64,000 bases of DNA from Sphingomonas sp. So64.6b. GTDB lineage: Bacteria > Pseudomonadota > Alphaproteobacteria > Sphingomonadales > Sphingomonadaceae. The notes beneath the pieces were generated by a model, which was given only the letters and a program-made list of their open reading frames with translations, was not told the DNA's origin and searched no databases. Shown one piece after another: positions 8,764 through 17,116 of the stretch. The position numbers were made by a program, and so were the translations under genes. Position 1 is the first letter of the stretch; every line of letters starts with the position of its first letter. Location: NCBI RefSeq assembly GCF_014171475.1, contig NZ_CP048817.1, forward strand, positions 3,906,001 through 3,970,000, given 5' to 3'.

Positions 8764-9311
8764 TCTGGCGCACATTATGCGTCGCGGCGATCCTGTGGCT
8801 GCTCGGCTTCGCGCTGTTCATGCTCGCATTGCCCAAGCCGCTCGACGATGTGATGACCGATGCGATCGTTGTGCCGACCGGCGGCGCGGGACGGATCGAC
8901 CGCGGCCTGGTGCTGCTCAAGGCCAAGGCCGCCAAGCGGATGCTGATCACCGGCGTCGCGCCCGAGGTACGGCCGGTCGAGCTGGCCGTCGCGTACAAGA
9001 GTTCCCTCAAGCTGTTTGAATGCTGCATCGACCTGGGTCACGAGGCGGTCGATACGCGTTCCAATGCTGAGGAGACCGCACGTTGGGTGCGCGAGCACCA
9101 ATACAAATCGGTACGGCTGGTGACGTCAGACTGGCACGTCGCACGCGCGCAGCTCGAACTGGTCTATGCCCTAGGCGACGATGTGACGGTGGTCGGTGAC
9201 GGCGTGCCGAGCAATCCGCGCTTCGCACTGCTCATCGCCGAATATAACAAGCTGTTGCTGCGTCGTGTGGCGCTCTGGCTAGGGGTTCTCGGGATCGGAA
9301 TCGGACAATGA
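8760..9311 (+). CDS. DUF218 (YdcF/SanA/ElyC-like) membrane-anchored protein
   Basis: A 183-residue protein with one N-terminal transmembrane helix (about 5-25) and a DUF218 Rossmann-like domain: DAIVVPTGGAGRIDRGL, RMLITGV, TRSNAEETA, VRLVTSDWHVARA. DUF218 proteins such as ElyC and SanA affect envelope integrity and lipid-carrier or peptidoglycan metabolism. The GTG start overlaps the ftsX stop by 4 nt and the end overlaps plsC by 4 nt, so it is part of the division/envelope operon. The molecular activity of this member is unknown. Confidence 0.85.
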   Translation: MIWRTLCVAAILWLLGFALFMLALPKPLDDVMTDAIVVPTGGAGRIDRGLVLLKAKAAKRMLITGVAPEVRPVELAVAYKSSLKLFECCIDLGHEAVDTRSNAEETARWVREHQYKSVRLVTSDWHVARAQLELVYALGDDVTVVGDGVPSNPRFALLIAEYNKLLLRRVALWLGVLGIGIGQ

Positions 9312-10006
9312 ACGGCCTGCGTACCCTGTTGTTCAAGCTGGTTTTCTACACCGTATCGGTGCCGATCGTGATGGTCACGCCGATCAGCGCCCTGTTCGGG
9401 CGTCAGGCGATCATCCGCAACACGCATTTCTGGACCCGCTTTCATCACTGGGCGACGCGCAACATCCTGGGCATCAACCAGCATATCGAAGGCACCCAGT
9501 TCAGTGACGGCCCGGTAATCTACGCTGCCAAGCATCAGGCGATGTATGAAACGCTTGAGCTCGGGCGGATGCTCAAGACGCCGGCGATCGTGATGAAGCA
9601 GGAACTGGCGAGCATTCCCGTGTGGGGGTGGGCAGCGCGACGTTATGGCGTCATCGTGGTCGATCGCGAGGCATCTGCAGGCGCGCTGCGTCGGATGCTG
9701 CGCGAGGCACGGGTCGCACTGGCCGAGGGGCGGTCGATCCTGATCTTTCCCGAAGGCACACGCGTGGCACCAGGCGAACAGCCGCCCTTGCGCGCAGGAT
9801 TTGCCGGGCTCTACCAGATGCTCAAAATTCCGGTCGTGCCGATCGCGATCGATTCCGGGCTGGTCTGGCCCAAACACGGCCCGAAAAAGCCGGGCGTGGT
9901 CACTTTCCGCTTCGGCAACATAATCCCGCCGGGACTCCCCCGCGCCGAGGCCGAAGCGCGGGTCCATGCCGCGATCAATGCGCTGGATGTACCGAAGGCT
10001 GAGTAG
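9308..10006 (+). CDS. 1-acyl-sn-glycerol-3-phosphate acyltransferase (PlsC family)
   Basis: Lysophosphatidic acid acyltransferase of phospholipid synthesis, at the inner membrane. The 232-residue protein has an N-terminal hydrophobic segment, the catalytic box as KHQAMYETLEL (H-x4-E, where the classic box is H-x4-D), the FPEGTR glycerol-phosphate motif, and the later VVPIAID block. The acid in the HX4D box is Glu here, a variant seen in part of the family. The ATG overlaps the preceding stop (ATGA). Co-transcription with ftsEX couples membrane lipid synthesis and division genes, a conserved arrangement in related genomes as far as known. Called plsC-like because several paralogues usually exist. 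Confidence 0.88.
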   Translation: MNGLRTLLFKLVFYTVSVPIVMVTPISALFGRQAIIRNTHFWTRFHHWATRNILGINQHIEGTQFSDGPVIYAAKHQAMYETLELGRMLKTPAIVMKQELASIPVWGWAARRYGVIVVDREASAGALRRMLREARVALAEGRSILIFPEGTRVAPGEQPPLRAGFAGLYQMLKIPVVPIAIDSGLVWPKHGPKKPGVVTFRFGNIIPPGLPRAEAEARVHAAINALDVPKAE

Positions 10007-10053
10007 ATCGCTGATGGGTTTGACTCCGGTGATGTCCGTCATCCGGGTTGAAA

Positions 10054-10962
10054 TCAGTCGTGGCTGCGTCCGAAATCGGGTGCGGGATCGTCCTGGCCCT
10101 GTTCGATGATGCCGCGCCGGATTGCCCGGGTGCGTTCGAAATGGTCGAACAGTTCGTCGCCCTTGCCGAGCCGGATCGCGCGCTGGAGCGCGGTCAGATC
10201 CTCGGAGAAGCGCTGCAGCATATCGAGCACCGCTTCGCGGTTGGACAGGAACACGTCGCGCCACATCGTCGGGTCTGACGCCGCGATGCGCGTGAAGTCG
10301 CGGAAACCACCGGCGGAATATTTGATCACCTCCGACTGAGTCACTTCCTCCAGGTCCGAGGCGGTGCCGACGATGGTATAAGCGATGAGATGCGGCAAAT
10401 GGCTGGTCACCGCGAGTACGCGGTCATGATGATCGGGTGCCATCAATTCGATATCTGCGCCGAGCCGACGCCAGAATTCGGCGACACGTTCGACTGCGAC
10501 CGGATCGGCGCCTTCGGCTGGCGTAATGATGCACCAGCGCTTGTGGAACAGCGTGGCGAAGCCCGCCTCGGGACCGCTACGCTCGGTGCCGGCGACAGGA
10601 TGGGCCGGAATGATCGTCGCGCCGGGCAAAGCCTCACCGAGCGCGCGCGCAACCTCCGCCTTGCACGACCCGACATCGCTGACGATCGCATCGGCGGGCA
10701 GATCGGCGGCGAAGTCGGCAGCCGCAGCGCCCATCGCACCGACCGGCACGCACAGGATCACCAGGTCGGCATCGATCACCGCCGCGCCGGCAGTATCGGC
10801 GATATCGTCGCACAATTGCAGCGCATCCGCAGTCGCGCGCACCGCCGGATCGGCGTCATGGCCGGTCAGCCGCACCGTCGGCATGGTCTGACGCACCGCG
10901 CGCGCGATCGACGAGCCGATCAGCCCGAGCCCGATGATCGTGACACGTGCGAAGGGCAGCAT
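10054..10962 (-). CDS. tyrA: Prephenate/arogenate dehydrogenase (tyrosine synthesis)
   Basis: NAD(P)-dependent oxidative decarboxylation of prephenate or arogenate toward tyrosine. The 302-residue protein begins with a Rossmann fold (TIIGLGLIGSSIARA, residues 8-22), then VSDVGSCKAEV, the substrate-binding block IPAHPVAGTERSGPEAG, and the helical dimerisation domain with SHLPHLIAY. It lacks a chorismate mutase or ACT domain, matching the TyrC/TyrA type of alphaproteobacteria that often uses both prephenate and arogenate. The start ATG shares one base with the hisC stop (TGATG at 10960-10964), so the two are co-translated. Confidence 0.93.
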   Translation of the reverse strand: MLPFARVTIIGLGLIGSSIARAVRQTMPTVRLTGHDADPAVRATADALQLCDDIADTAGAAVIDADLVILCVPVGAMGAAAADFAADLPADAIVSDVGSCKAEVARALGEALPGATIIPAHPVAGTERSGPEAGFATLFHKRWCIITPAEGADPVAVERVAEFWRRLGADIELMAPDHHDRVLAVTSHLPHLIAYTIVGTASDLEEVTQSEVIKYSAGGFRDFTRIAASDPTMWRDVFLSNREAVLDMLQRFSEDLTALQRAIRLGKGDELFDHFERTRAIRRGIIEQGQDDPAPDFGRSHD

Positions 10963-12065
10963 CAGGCGACCGTTTCGACCAGCTGGCGCAGCGCCGCGGC
11001 GACGCCGCGCGTCTCCTCCTCGGTGCCGATGGTGATGCGCAGGCCGTGTGGGAGGCCCTGTCCGGGCAGCCAGCGCACGATATAGCCCGCGTCCATCAGC
11101 CCCTTATACGCGGCTTCGGCGGTCAGCGTTCCTTCGAACAGAACCAGGATGAAATTGGCCTTGGACGGCACGGCGCGTAAGCCCGCATTGCCGAGCGACG
11201 CGATCTGATCGGCGAACCACGCGCGCCAGGTCGCGTTATGCGACCGGGTATGTTCAACAAAATCAGTATCGCCGATCGCCGCGACCGCCGCATGCTGACC
11301 CGCAATGGTGATGTTGAAGGGCAGGCGGATCCGGTGCAGCGCCTCGACGATCTCCGCCGAGGCATAACCCCAGCCGATCCGTTCGGCAGCAAGGCCGTGG
11401 ATCTTGGAAAAGGTGCGCGTCACCAGCACGTTGGGCGCATCGATCGCCAGCGCCATGCTCCCGTCGTCGTCCTCGGGCGCGAGATATTCGGCATAGGCCT
11501 GGTCGATCACCAGCAGGACATCGGCGGGTAGCTCGGCATGGAGCCGCGCGATCTCGCTCGCCGGCGAATAGGTGCCAGTCGGGTTGTTGGGGTTGGCGAT
11601 ATAAACGATCCGGGTGCGATCGGTGACACAGGCGAGAATCGCGTCGACATCGGTCGCATAATCCTTGTCAGGTGCGATCACCGGCACCGCACCAACGCGC
11701 CGCGCGGCGATTTCGTAGACCGAGAAGCCGTAGTGGACGAAGATCACTTCGTCGCCCGGCCCCGCGAAAGCGCCGGCCGCGAGATGGAGGATTTCGTCCG
11801 AACCATTGCCATAGATCACGCGCTGCGGATCAAGGCCGTGTTTCTCCGCCAGCGCTTCGCGCACGATCGCACCGCTGGCATCCGGGTAACGCGCGAGCGA
11901 GGTCTTGGCCGCGGCGAAGGCCTCGCTTGCCTTGGGCGAGGTGCCGAGCGGATTCTCATTCGACGAGAGCTTCGCGACCTTGCGGCCGTCATCGGTGGTC
12001 GAGCGGCCAGGAATATATGGCGCGATTGCCATGATCCAGGGTTTGGGCGTGGGTTTAACGGTCAT
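10962..12065 (-). CDS. hisC: Histidinol-phosphate aminotransferase HisC
   Basis: PLP-dependent class I/II aminotransferase that converts imidazole-acetol phosphate to histidinol phosphate, and in alphaproteobacteria often also makes aromatic amino acids. Visible blocks are [30 protein letters not shown], the Asp-Tyr region VIDQAYAEY, and the PLP lysine in [16 protein letters not shown]. The start is set at ATG 12065 (367 residues); an ATG four codons upstream (12077) is possible. Pairing with tyrA, overlapping by one base, fits a dual role in histidine and tyrosine synthesis. Confidence 0.93.
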   Translation of the reverse strand: MTVKPTPKPWIMAIAPYIPGRSTTDDGRKVAKLSSNENPLGTSPKASEAFAAAKTSLARYPDASGAIVREALAEKHGLDPQRVIYGNGSDEILHLAAGAFAGPGDEVIFVHYGFSVYEIAARRVGAVPVIAPDKDYATDVDAILACVTDRTRIVYIANPNNPTGTYSPASEIARLHAELPADVLLVIDQAYAEYLAPEDDDGSMALAIDAPNVLVTRTFSKIHGLAAERIGWGYASAEIVEALHRIRLPFNITIAGQHAAVAAIGDTDFVEHTRSHNATWRAWFADQIASLGNAGLRAVPSKANFILVLFEGTLTAEAAYKGLMDAGYIVRWLPGQGLPHGLRITIGTEEETRGVAAALRQLVETVA

Positions 12066-12160
12066 GGCGCGCGGCATAACGCGTGGCCGCGAATTGACAA
12101 GGATTGGCGGCTGTTTGCCCCGAGCGACCGGGAAGCCGATTTGGATATTCTCGCGATTCC

Positions 12161-12265
12161 GTCATGCTGAACGTGTTTCAGCATCCAGGCGCGGTCATTC
12201 GCCCTACGAGCGACGTCTTTGGGGTAGCTGACCGCACATGGATGCTGAAACAAGTTCAGTATGAC
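12161..12265. repeat. Paired REP-like palindromic element between hisC and metX
   Basis: Two 27-bp arms at 12161-12187 and 12239-12265 are inverted copies matching at 25 of 27 positions. Each arm has its own small stem (CTGAA...TTCAG). A further inner inverted pair, GCGGTCA/TGACCGC, lies inside. The repeat unit GTCATGCTGAAC...TTTCAGCATCCA resembles the REP family widespread in sphingomonads. The right arm contains the first possible ATG of the metX frame (12261), which may be accidental. Confidence 0.8.
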
Positions 12266-12311
12266 GTGGAGGGTGTTCACAATCGCCGGCGAACTCGCTA
12301 GCGCCTGCGGC

Positions 12312-13460
12312 GTGTCCGACACTGATCAACGCTTCGGCCTGGCCCGTACCGTCACCCTGCCCGGGCCGCTTCGGCTCGATGGCGGCGGACTGCTGTCGCC
12401 GGTCGATATCGCATACGAAACCTATGGCGACCTTGACGCCGATGGTGGCAATGCGATCCTGATCTGCCACGCGCTGACCGGCGACCAACATGTCGCGAGC
12501 GATCATCCAATCACCGGCAAACCGGGCTGGTGGGCGCGCATGGTCGGGCCGGGCAAGCCGATCGACCCGGCGCGCCATTTCATCGTCTGCGCCAATGTGC
12601 TGGGCAGTTGCATGGGGTCATCGGGGCCGGCGAGTGTCAATCCGGCGACCGGAGCGCCTTGGGGCATGGCGTTCCCGGTGATCACGATCCGCGACATGGT
12701 GCGCGCGCAGGCGATGCTGCTCGATCATCTCGGGATCGGCGTGCTGCGTGCGGTGGTCGGCGGTTCGATGGGCGGGATGCAGGCGCTGAGCTGGCCGGCG
12801 ACTTTCCCCGAACGCGTACGGGCGGTGGTGGTGATCGCATCGGCGGCACGTCATTCGGCGCAGAATATCGCCTTTCACGAGGTCGGCCGCCAGGCGATCA
12901 TGGCCGACCCTAAATGGCGCGACGGGGACTATTATAACGGCGGGAATGGCGGAGGTGATCCGCCCGCGGCGGGACTCGCCGTGGCGCGCATGGCGGCGCA
13001 CATCACCTATTTGTCGGAAGCGGGACTGACCGAGAAATTCGGCCGGCGGCTGCAGGCTCGACCCGACCGGCCCGATGGCGCGAAGTCGTTCGGCTTCGAC
13101 GCGGATTTTCAGATCGAAAGCTATCTACGCCACCAGGGGATCAGTTTCGTCGACCGCTTCGACGCCAATTCGTATCTCTATATCACGCGGGCGATGGATT
13201 ATTTCGACCTGGCGGAGGAGCATGGCGGGCATCTGGCCGGCGCGTTCAAGGGGACGCGCGCACGCTTTTGCCTGGTCAGCTTCGATACCGACTGGCTTTA
13301 TCCGACGCGTGAATCGCGCGCCATCGTCCATGCGCTCAACGCCGCCGGCGCACCGGTCAGCTTTGTCGAACTGTCGAGCCCTTTCGGACATGATGCTTTC
13401 CTGCTCGAATCACCCGAATTGAACCGGGTGGTCGACGGTTTCCTGAGGGCTGGCGCATGA
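12312..13460 (+). CDS. metX: Homoserine O-acetyltransferase MetX
   Basis: Alpha/beta hydrolase that acylates homoserine in methionine synthesis. Conserved blocks: [20 protein letters not shown] (oxyanion region), nucleophile elbow [12 protein letters not shown] (Ser), the late Asp in [10 protein letters not shown] and the His in [10 protein letters not shown], which complete the triad. MetX members use acetyl- or succinyl-CoA; specificity is not assigned here. The start is taken as GTG 12312 (382 residues), just before the conserved DQRFGLAR; an ATG at 12261 would add 17 residues partly encoded by the REP-like element and looks less likely. The gene is the first of metX-GNAT-metW with ATGA overlaps. 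Confidence 0.9.
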   Translation: MSDTDQRFGLARTVTLPGPLRLDGGGLLSPVDIAYETYGDLDADGGNAILICHALTGDQHVASDHPITGKPGWWARMVGPGKPIDPARHFIVCANVLGSCMGSSGPASVNPATGAPWGMAFPVITIRDMVRAQAMLLDHLGIGVLRAVVGGSMGGMQALSWPATFPERVRAVVVIASAARHSAQNIAFHEVGRQAIMADPKWRDGDYYNGGNGGGDPPAAGLAVARMAAHITYLSEAGLTEKFGRRLQARPDRPDGAKSFGFDADFQIESYLRHQGISFVDRFDANSYLYITRAMDYFDLAEEHGGHLAGAFKGTRARFCLVSFDTDWLYPTRESRAIVHALNAAGAPVSFVELSSPFGHDAFLLESPELNRVVDGFLRAGA

Positions 13461-13888
13461 TCACCCTGTCCGACGACAAGGCACGACTGCAGATCGACCG
13501 TGTCCATGGCTGGCTGGCGTCGAGCTATTGGTCGCCGGGCATCGATCGCGCTTTGGTCGAACGGGCGATCGCGGGGTCGCATTGCCTGGGCGCGTATCGC
13601 GACGGGATTCAAGTCGGCTATGCGCGCGCGATCACCGACCATGCGACCTTTGCCTGGATCGCCGATGTCTGGATCGATGCCGATCAGCGCGGCGAAGGCC
13701 TGGGTCGCCGCATGGTTTCATGGTTCATCGAACATCCCGCGTTCCAGGGTATCCGCCGCATCGCGCTGGTCACGCGCGACGCGCATGGGGTTTACCAACA
13801 GATCGGTTTCGAGCCGCTGGCGCGGCCGGAGCGCTATATGGAGCGCGTCGATCCAGCCTTTGCGCAAATATTGCAGGACGACCGATGA
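13457..13888 (+). CDS. GNAT family N-acetyltransferase between metX and metW
   Basis: A 143-residue single-domain GNAT protein. The acetyl-CoA loop appears as [14 protein letters not shown] (Q/R-x-x-G-x-G/A type) and strand beta-4 as IADVWIDAD, with [11 protein letters not shown] near the end. It overlaps metX (ATGA at 13457-13460) and metW (ATGA at 13885-13888), so it is expressed with them. The acceptor is unknown; a role in methionine metabolism is suggested only by position. Confidence 0.85.
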   Translation: MITLSDDKARLQIDRVHGWLASSYWSPGIDRALVERAIAGSHCLGAYRDGIQVGYARAITDHATFAWIADVWIDADQRGEGLGRRMVSWFIEHPAFQGIRRIALVTRDAHGVYQQIGFEPLARPERYMERVDPAFAQILQDDR

Positions 13889-14472
13889 CGCTTCGCCCCG
13901 ATCTTGCGATCATCGCTGAACATGTTGCGCAAGGCGCGCGTGTGCTCGATGTCGGCTGTGGCGACGGTGCGCTGATGGCGGCGCTGCGCGACACACGCGG
14001 GGTCGATGCGCGCGGCCTGGAGATCGTGCCGGGCAATGTTGCCGCCGCCGTGTCGCGCGGATTGTCGGTGATCCAGGGCGATGCCGATATCGACCTGGCC
14101 GATTATCCCGATGCCAGCTTCGACTATGCGGTACTCAGCCAGACGCTGCAGACAGCCAAGCGGCCCGATGTCGTACTCGATCATTTGTTGCGCGTCGGCC
14201 GGCAGGCGTTCGTATCCTTTCCCAATTTTGCGCATTGGCGCGTGCGCACCTCGTTGATGTGGGGCGGACGGATGCCCGTAACCCGGCTGCTGCCCGAACA
14301 ATGGTTCGACACGCCCAATATTCATCATGTCACGATCGACGATTTTCGGGGCTTCCTCAAAGAGCGCGGAATCACCGTCGAAGACGCGTGGTTCCTGTCG
14401 GGCGACAAGCTGACGACATCGGCCGCGGCCAATTTCCTCGCCGAACATGCGGTCTTCCTGTTGAGAAATTGA
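13885..14472 (+). CDS. metW: Methionine biosynthesis protein MetW
   Basis: A 195-residue methyltransferase-fold protein of the MetW family that, together with MetX, is needed for homoserine acylation in many proteobacteria. Motif I is RVLDVGCGDGALM (residues about 18-30), followed by GLEIVPGNV, DADIDLADYPDASFDYAVLSQTLQ and the family-specific FPNFAHWRVR and LLPEQWFDTPNIHH. The start ATG 13885 overlaps the GNAT stop; a longer reading of this frame from further upstream lies inside the GNAT gene and is rejected. MetW usually sits next to metX, here separated by one small gene. Confidence 0.93.
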   Translation: MTLRPDLAIIAEHVAQGARVLDVGCGDGALMAALRDTRGVDARGLEIVPGNVAAAVSRGLSVIQGDADIDLADYPDASFDYAVLSQTLQTAKRPDVVLDHLLRVGRQAFVSFPNFAHWRVRTSLMWGGRMPVTRLLPEQWFDTPNIHHVTIDDFRGFLKERGITVEDAWFLSGDKLTTSAAANFLAEHAVFLLRN

Positions 14473-14482
14473 TCTCGATCAA

Positions 14483-14507
14483 GGAACCAAGCGGTTACTT
14501 TTCTGTT
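14483..14507 (+). promoter_or_regulatory. Candidate EcfG (general stress sigma) promoter before the receiver gene
   Basis: GGAAC at 14483-14487 and TGTT at 14504-14507 are 16 nt apart, close to the alphaproteobacterial EcfG consensus GGAAC-N16/17-CGTT, with one deviation in the -10. It lies 35 nt before the receiver gene start. Confidence 0.5.
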
Positions 14508-14541
14508 CTGAGCTTATCAACTGCTTGGAACCGCCCATTTA

Positions 14542-14952
14542 ATGTCCGCAACTGCACTTATTGTCGAAGACGAGATCTTCGTCGCTCTGGACCTGGAACG
14601 CATCCTTACCGATGCGGGCTATAAGGTGAAGGCGATCGCGGCGGACAAGTCGGGCGCGATCGAGGCGGCGCACGATTGCAGTTTCGCGCTGGTCGACATC
14701 AACCTGCGCGATGGAGCCACCGGCCCGGAACTCGCCCGAACGCTGGCAGCCGATTACGGCATCAAAGTGGTATTCGTGACTGCCAATCCAGGGCAGATCG
14801 CCAATCCAAGCGGCGCGCTGGGTTATGTACGCAAACCATTCAGCGAATCGGCAATCCTGGCAGCGGCGGCGATAGCCAGCGCCAAGACTGAAGCACGGAC
14901 CGGCGCTAACGATGATTTCGTGTTGCTGAACGGCGTTACGGACGCCTGCTGA
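14542..14952 (+). CDS. Single-domain response regulator (receiver)
   Basis: A 136-residue receiver domain without an output domain. Acidic pocket VEDE (about residues 8-11), phospho-acceptor Asp in ALVDINLRDGATG (about residue 53), Thr in VFVTANPG and Lys in GYVRKPFSE are all present, so it should be phosphorylatable. Such lone receivers work with HWE/HisKA_2 kinases in alphaproteobacterial stress and light signalling. It converges on an HWE-type kinase gene, overlapping it by 17 nt at the 3' ends, and an EcfG-like promoter lies upstream; kinase pairing is inferred from this arrangement. Confidence 0.9.
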   Translation: MSATALIVEDEIFVALDLERILTDAGYKVKAIAADKSGAIEAAHDCSFALVDINLRDGATGPELARTLAADYGIKVVFVTANPGQIANPSGALGYVRKPFSESAILAAAAIASAKTEARTGANDDFVLLNGVTDAC

Positions 14953-16486
14953 AGGCCGATTTCGGAACGCGCACCGCGAAGCGCAGCCCCGCCGGATCCC
15001 ATGATCGGTCGATTGCACCGCCCAATTGCCGCACGACACTCATTTCGATCAGTTGCGAGCCAAAGCCGTTGCTCGCCGGCGGAATGATCACGGCCGGGCC
15101 GTCGCGTTCCACCCAATTCAGCATCACCTGATCGCCATCAATCGTACAATCGAGATCGATTCGGCCAAGATCGTTCGACAGCGCGCCATATTTGGTCGCG
15201 TTGGTCGCCAGTTCGTGGAACAGCAGGGCGAGCGGAGTAGCTGAGCGATCGTCGATCTCGACATCGGCGCCGGTGATCGCGACGCGCTTCCCCGTTGCCG
15301 GCTGGTAGGGACGGAACAGTTCGTCGAGCAGGCCGTGCAGACTGGTCTGCGCCAGTTCCGGACGCGACTGGGCGCTATGCGGCCGGACGAAATCATGCGC
15401 ACGGCCAAGCGCGGTCACGCGTGAGCGCAGATCGTCGGCGATCGGTGAGAAACCCGGGTTCATTCGGGCCGCGAAACTGATCAGGCCAGATATCACCGCG
15501 AAGATGTTCTTGATCCGATGGCTCAGCTCCTGCGCGATGATCTCGCGCTCCTCGCTCGATTCTTTCTGCTCATGGATATCGGTGCAAGTGCCGAACCAGC
15601 GCGTGATCGCACCCGCTTCGTCGCGGATCGGCAGCGCGCGGCCCAAGGTCCAGCGATACACACCATCGGCGCGGCGCAGGCGATATTCGATCTGATAGGG
15701 CTCGCCGGTATCGAGCGAGTGCCGCCAGCTTGTCCAGGCGCGCTCCCGATCGTGGGGGTGGAACATGCCGTTCCACTCCTCGCCATCGGTCGAGCCCTCC
15801 GGCATGCCGGTGAATTCGTACCAGCGCGCATTGTAATAATCGTGATAGCCGTCGGGCAGGGTCGACCAGACCATTTGCGGCATGGAATCGGCGAGTACGC
15901 GAAAGCGGTTATGGCTTTCCGACAAAGCGCGGTGATTGGCATTCTCTGTATCGCGCCATACCGCCGCGTCGCGGCTGTCGTTGAGCCGCGCCATCACCGT
16001 CCCGGCCAGCGTCCTCAACCCCTGATGCTGTAATGGCGTCAGCCCCGCACGCGGCACCGAATCGATCACGCACAGCGAGCCGAGTGGCGTGCCGTCATCG
16101 GCAATCAGCGGCGCACCGGCATAGAAGCGGATATTGGGCTCGCCGGTGACCAGCACATTGTCGGCGAAGCGCGGATCACACGCCGCATCGGGCACGACCA
16201 TGACGTCATCGCCGAGCATCGCGAATGCGCAGAACGACGTTTCGCGCGGCGTCTCACTCGCCGCCAGCCCGGTCCGCGCCAGAAAGGTCTGGCGCCGCTC
16301 TTCGACCAGGCTGACGAGCGCGATCGGCGCGTCGCACAAGGTCGCAGCGAAATCGGTGATCGATTTAAGGCCCGAATCGTCGCGCAGCGATTCGATATCG
16401 TGTTCGGCCAGCGCCGCGGCGCGGGCCGATTCGTCGATGCGCCAGCCGCTCGCAGCCGGCGCATCGGTGGATGGGGAATCAATCAT
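14936..16486 (-). CDS. GAF-PAS sensor histidine kinase of the HWE/HisKA_2 type
   Basis: A 516-residue soluble sensor kinase. Order of domains: GAF (about 25-170, with ETSFCAFAM and PLGSLCVIDS typical of this GAF subgroup), PAS/PAC (about 195-310, with WRHSLDTGEPYQIEYRLR), then a kinase core whose phospho-acceptor is LSHRIKNIFAVISGL (His near 323) and an ATPase domain with HELATNATKYGAL and GFGSQLIEM. The RIKN-type H box and the N box place it in the HWE or HisKA_2 group found in the general stress response and photoreceptor kinases. No membrane segment is seen. It lies 63 nt downstream of ssb on the same strand and faces the receiver gene. The ligand of the GAF/PAS part is unknown. Confidence 0.9.
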   Translation of the reverse strand: MIDSPSTDAPAASGWRIDESARAAALAEHDIESLRDDSGLKSITDFAATLCDAPIALVSLVEERRQTFLARTGLAASETPRETSFCAFAMLGDDVMVVPDAACDPRFADNVLVTGEPNIRFYAGAPLIADDGTPLGSLCVIDSVPRAGLTPLQHQGLRTLAGTVMARLNDSRDAAVWRDTENANHRALSESHNRFRVLADSMPQMVWSTLPDGYHDYYNARWYEFTGMPEGSTDGEEWNGMFHPHDRERAWTSWRHSLDTGEPYQIEYRLRRADGVYRWTLGRALPIRDEAGAITRWFGTCTDIHEQKESSEEREIIAQELSHRIKNIFAVISGLISFAARMNPGFSPIADDLRSRVTALGRAHDFVRPHSAQSRPELAQTSLHGLLDELFRPYQPATGKRVAITGADVEIDDRSATPLALLFHELATNATKYGALSNDLGRIDLDCTIDGDQVMLNWVERDGPAVIIPPASNGFGSQLIEMSVVRQLGGAIDRSWDPAGLRFAVRVPKSAFSRRP

Positions 16487-16549
16487 GCGATCAAGACAAC
16501 GCGGCAGGCCGGTCCGGGTTCAAAACGGCCAGCTTAGCGCGTTCGGTCA

Positions 16550-17107
16550 TCAGAACGGTACGTCGTCGTCGAGATCATCCGAGAAGCTGCCACGGCTCGC
16601 ACCGCCCGACGTACCGCCGCTGCGGTTACCACCGCCACTGCCATAACCACCGCCCGAACCGCCCCCGGCACCGCCGCCGAAATCGTTGCCTCCGCCGAAA
16701 TCGTCACGCGCGCCGCCACCGCCGCCCATGCCACCACCAGCACCGCCGCCGCCGGGCGCGCCGTCAAGCATGGTCAGGACGCTGTTGAAGCCCTGCAGCA
16801 CGATTTCGGTCGAATATTTATCCTGGCCCTGCGCGTCCTGCCATTTGCGGGTCTTAAGCGCGCCTTCGATATAGACTTTCGACCCCTTGCGCAGATAACG
16901 CTCCGCGACATTGGCCAGACCTTCGTTGAAGATCGCCACCGAATGCCATTCGGTCGCTTCCTTGCGCTCGCCGGTATTCTTGTCCTTCCAGGTGTCGGAC
17001 GTGGCGATGCGCAGGTTCACCACCTTGCCGCCATTCTGGAAGCTCTTGCTTTCGGGGTCGCGCCCGAGATTGCCGACGATGATGACCTTGTTGACGCTGC
17101 CCGCCAT
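16550..17107 (-). CDS. ssb: Single-stranded DNA-binding protein
   Basis: Essential ssDNA-binding protein of replication and repair. The OB fold covers residues 1-110 ([39 protein letters not shown]), followed by a long glycine-rich disordered tail and the acidic tip DDLDDDVPF that binds partner proteins. The 185-residue length is normal. It starts 9 nt after feoB on the same strand, which is an unusual neighbour for ssb; it may also have its own promoter inside feoB. No uvrA lies next to it. Confidence 0.96.
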   Translation of the reverse strand: MAGSVNKVIIVGNLGRDPESKSFQNGGKVVNLRIATSDTWKDKNTGERKEATEWHSVAIFNEGLANVAERYLRKGSKVYIEGALKTRKWQDAQGQDKYSTEIVLQGFNSVLTMLDGAPGGGGAGGGMGGGGGARDDFGGGNDFGGGAGGGSGGGYGSGGGNRSGGTSGGASRGSFSDDLDDDVPF

Positions 17108-17116
17108 AACTTCTTC

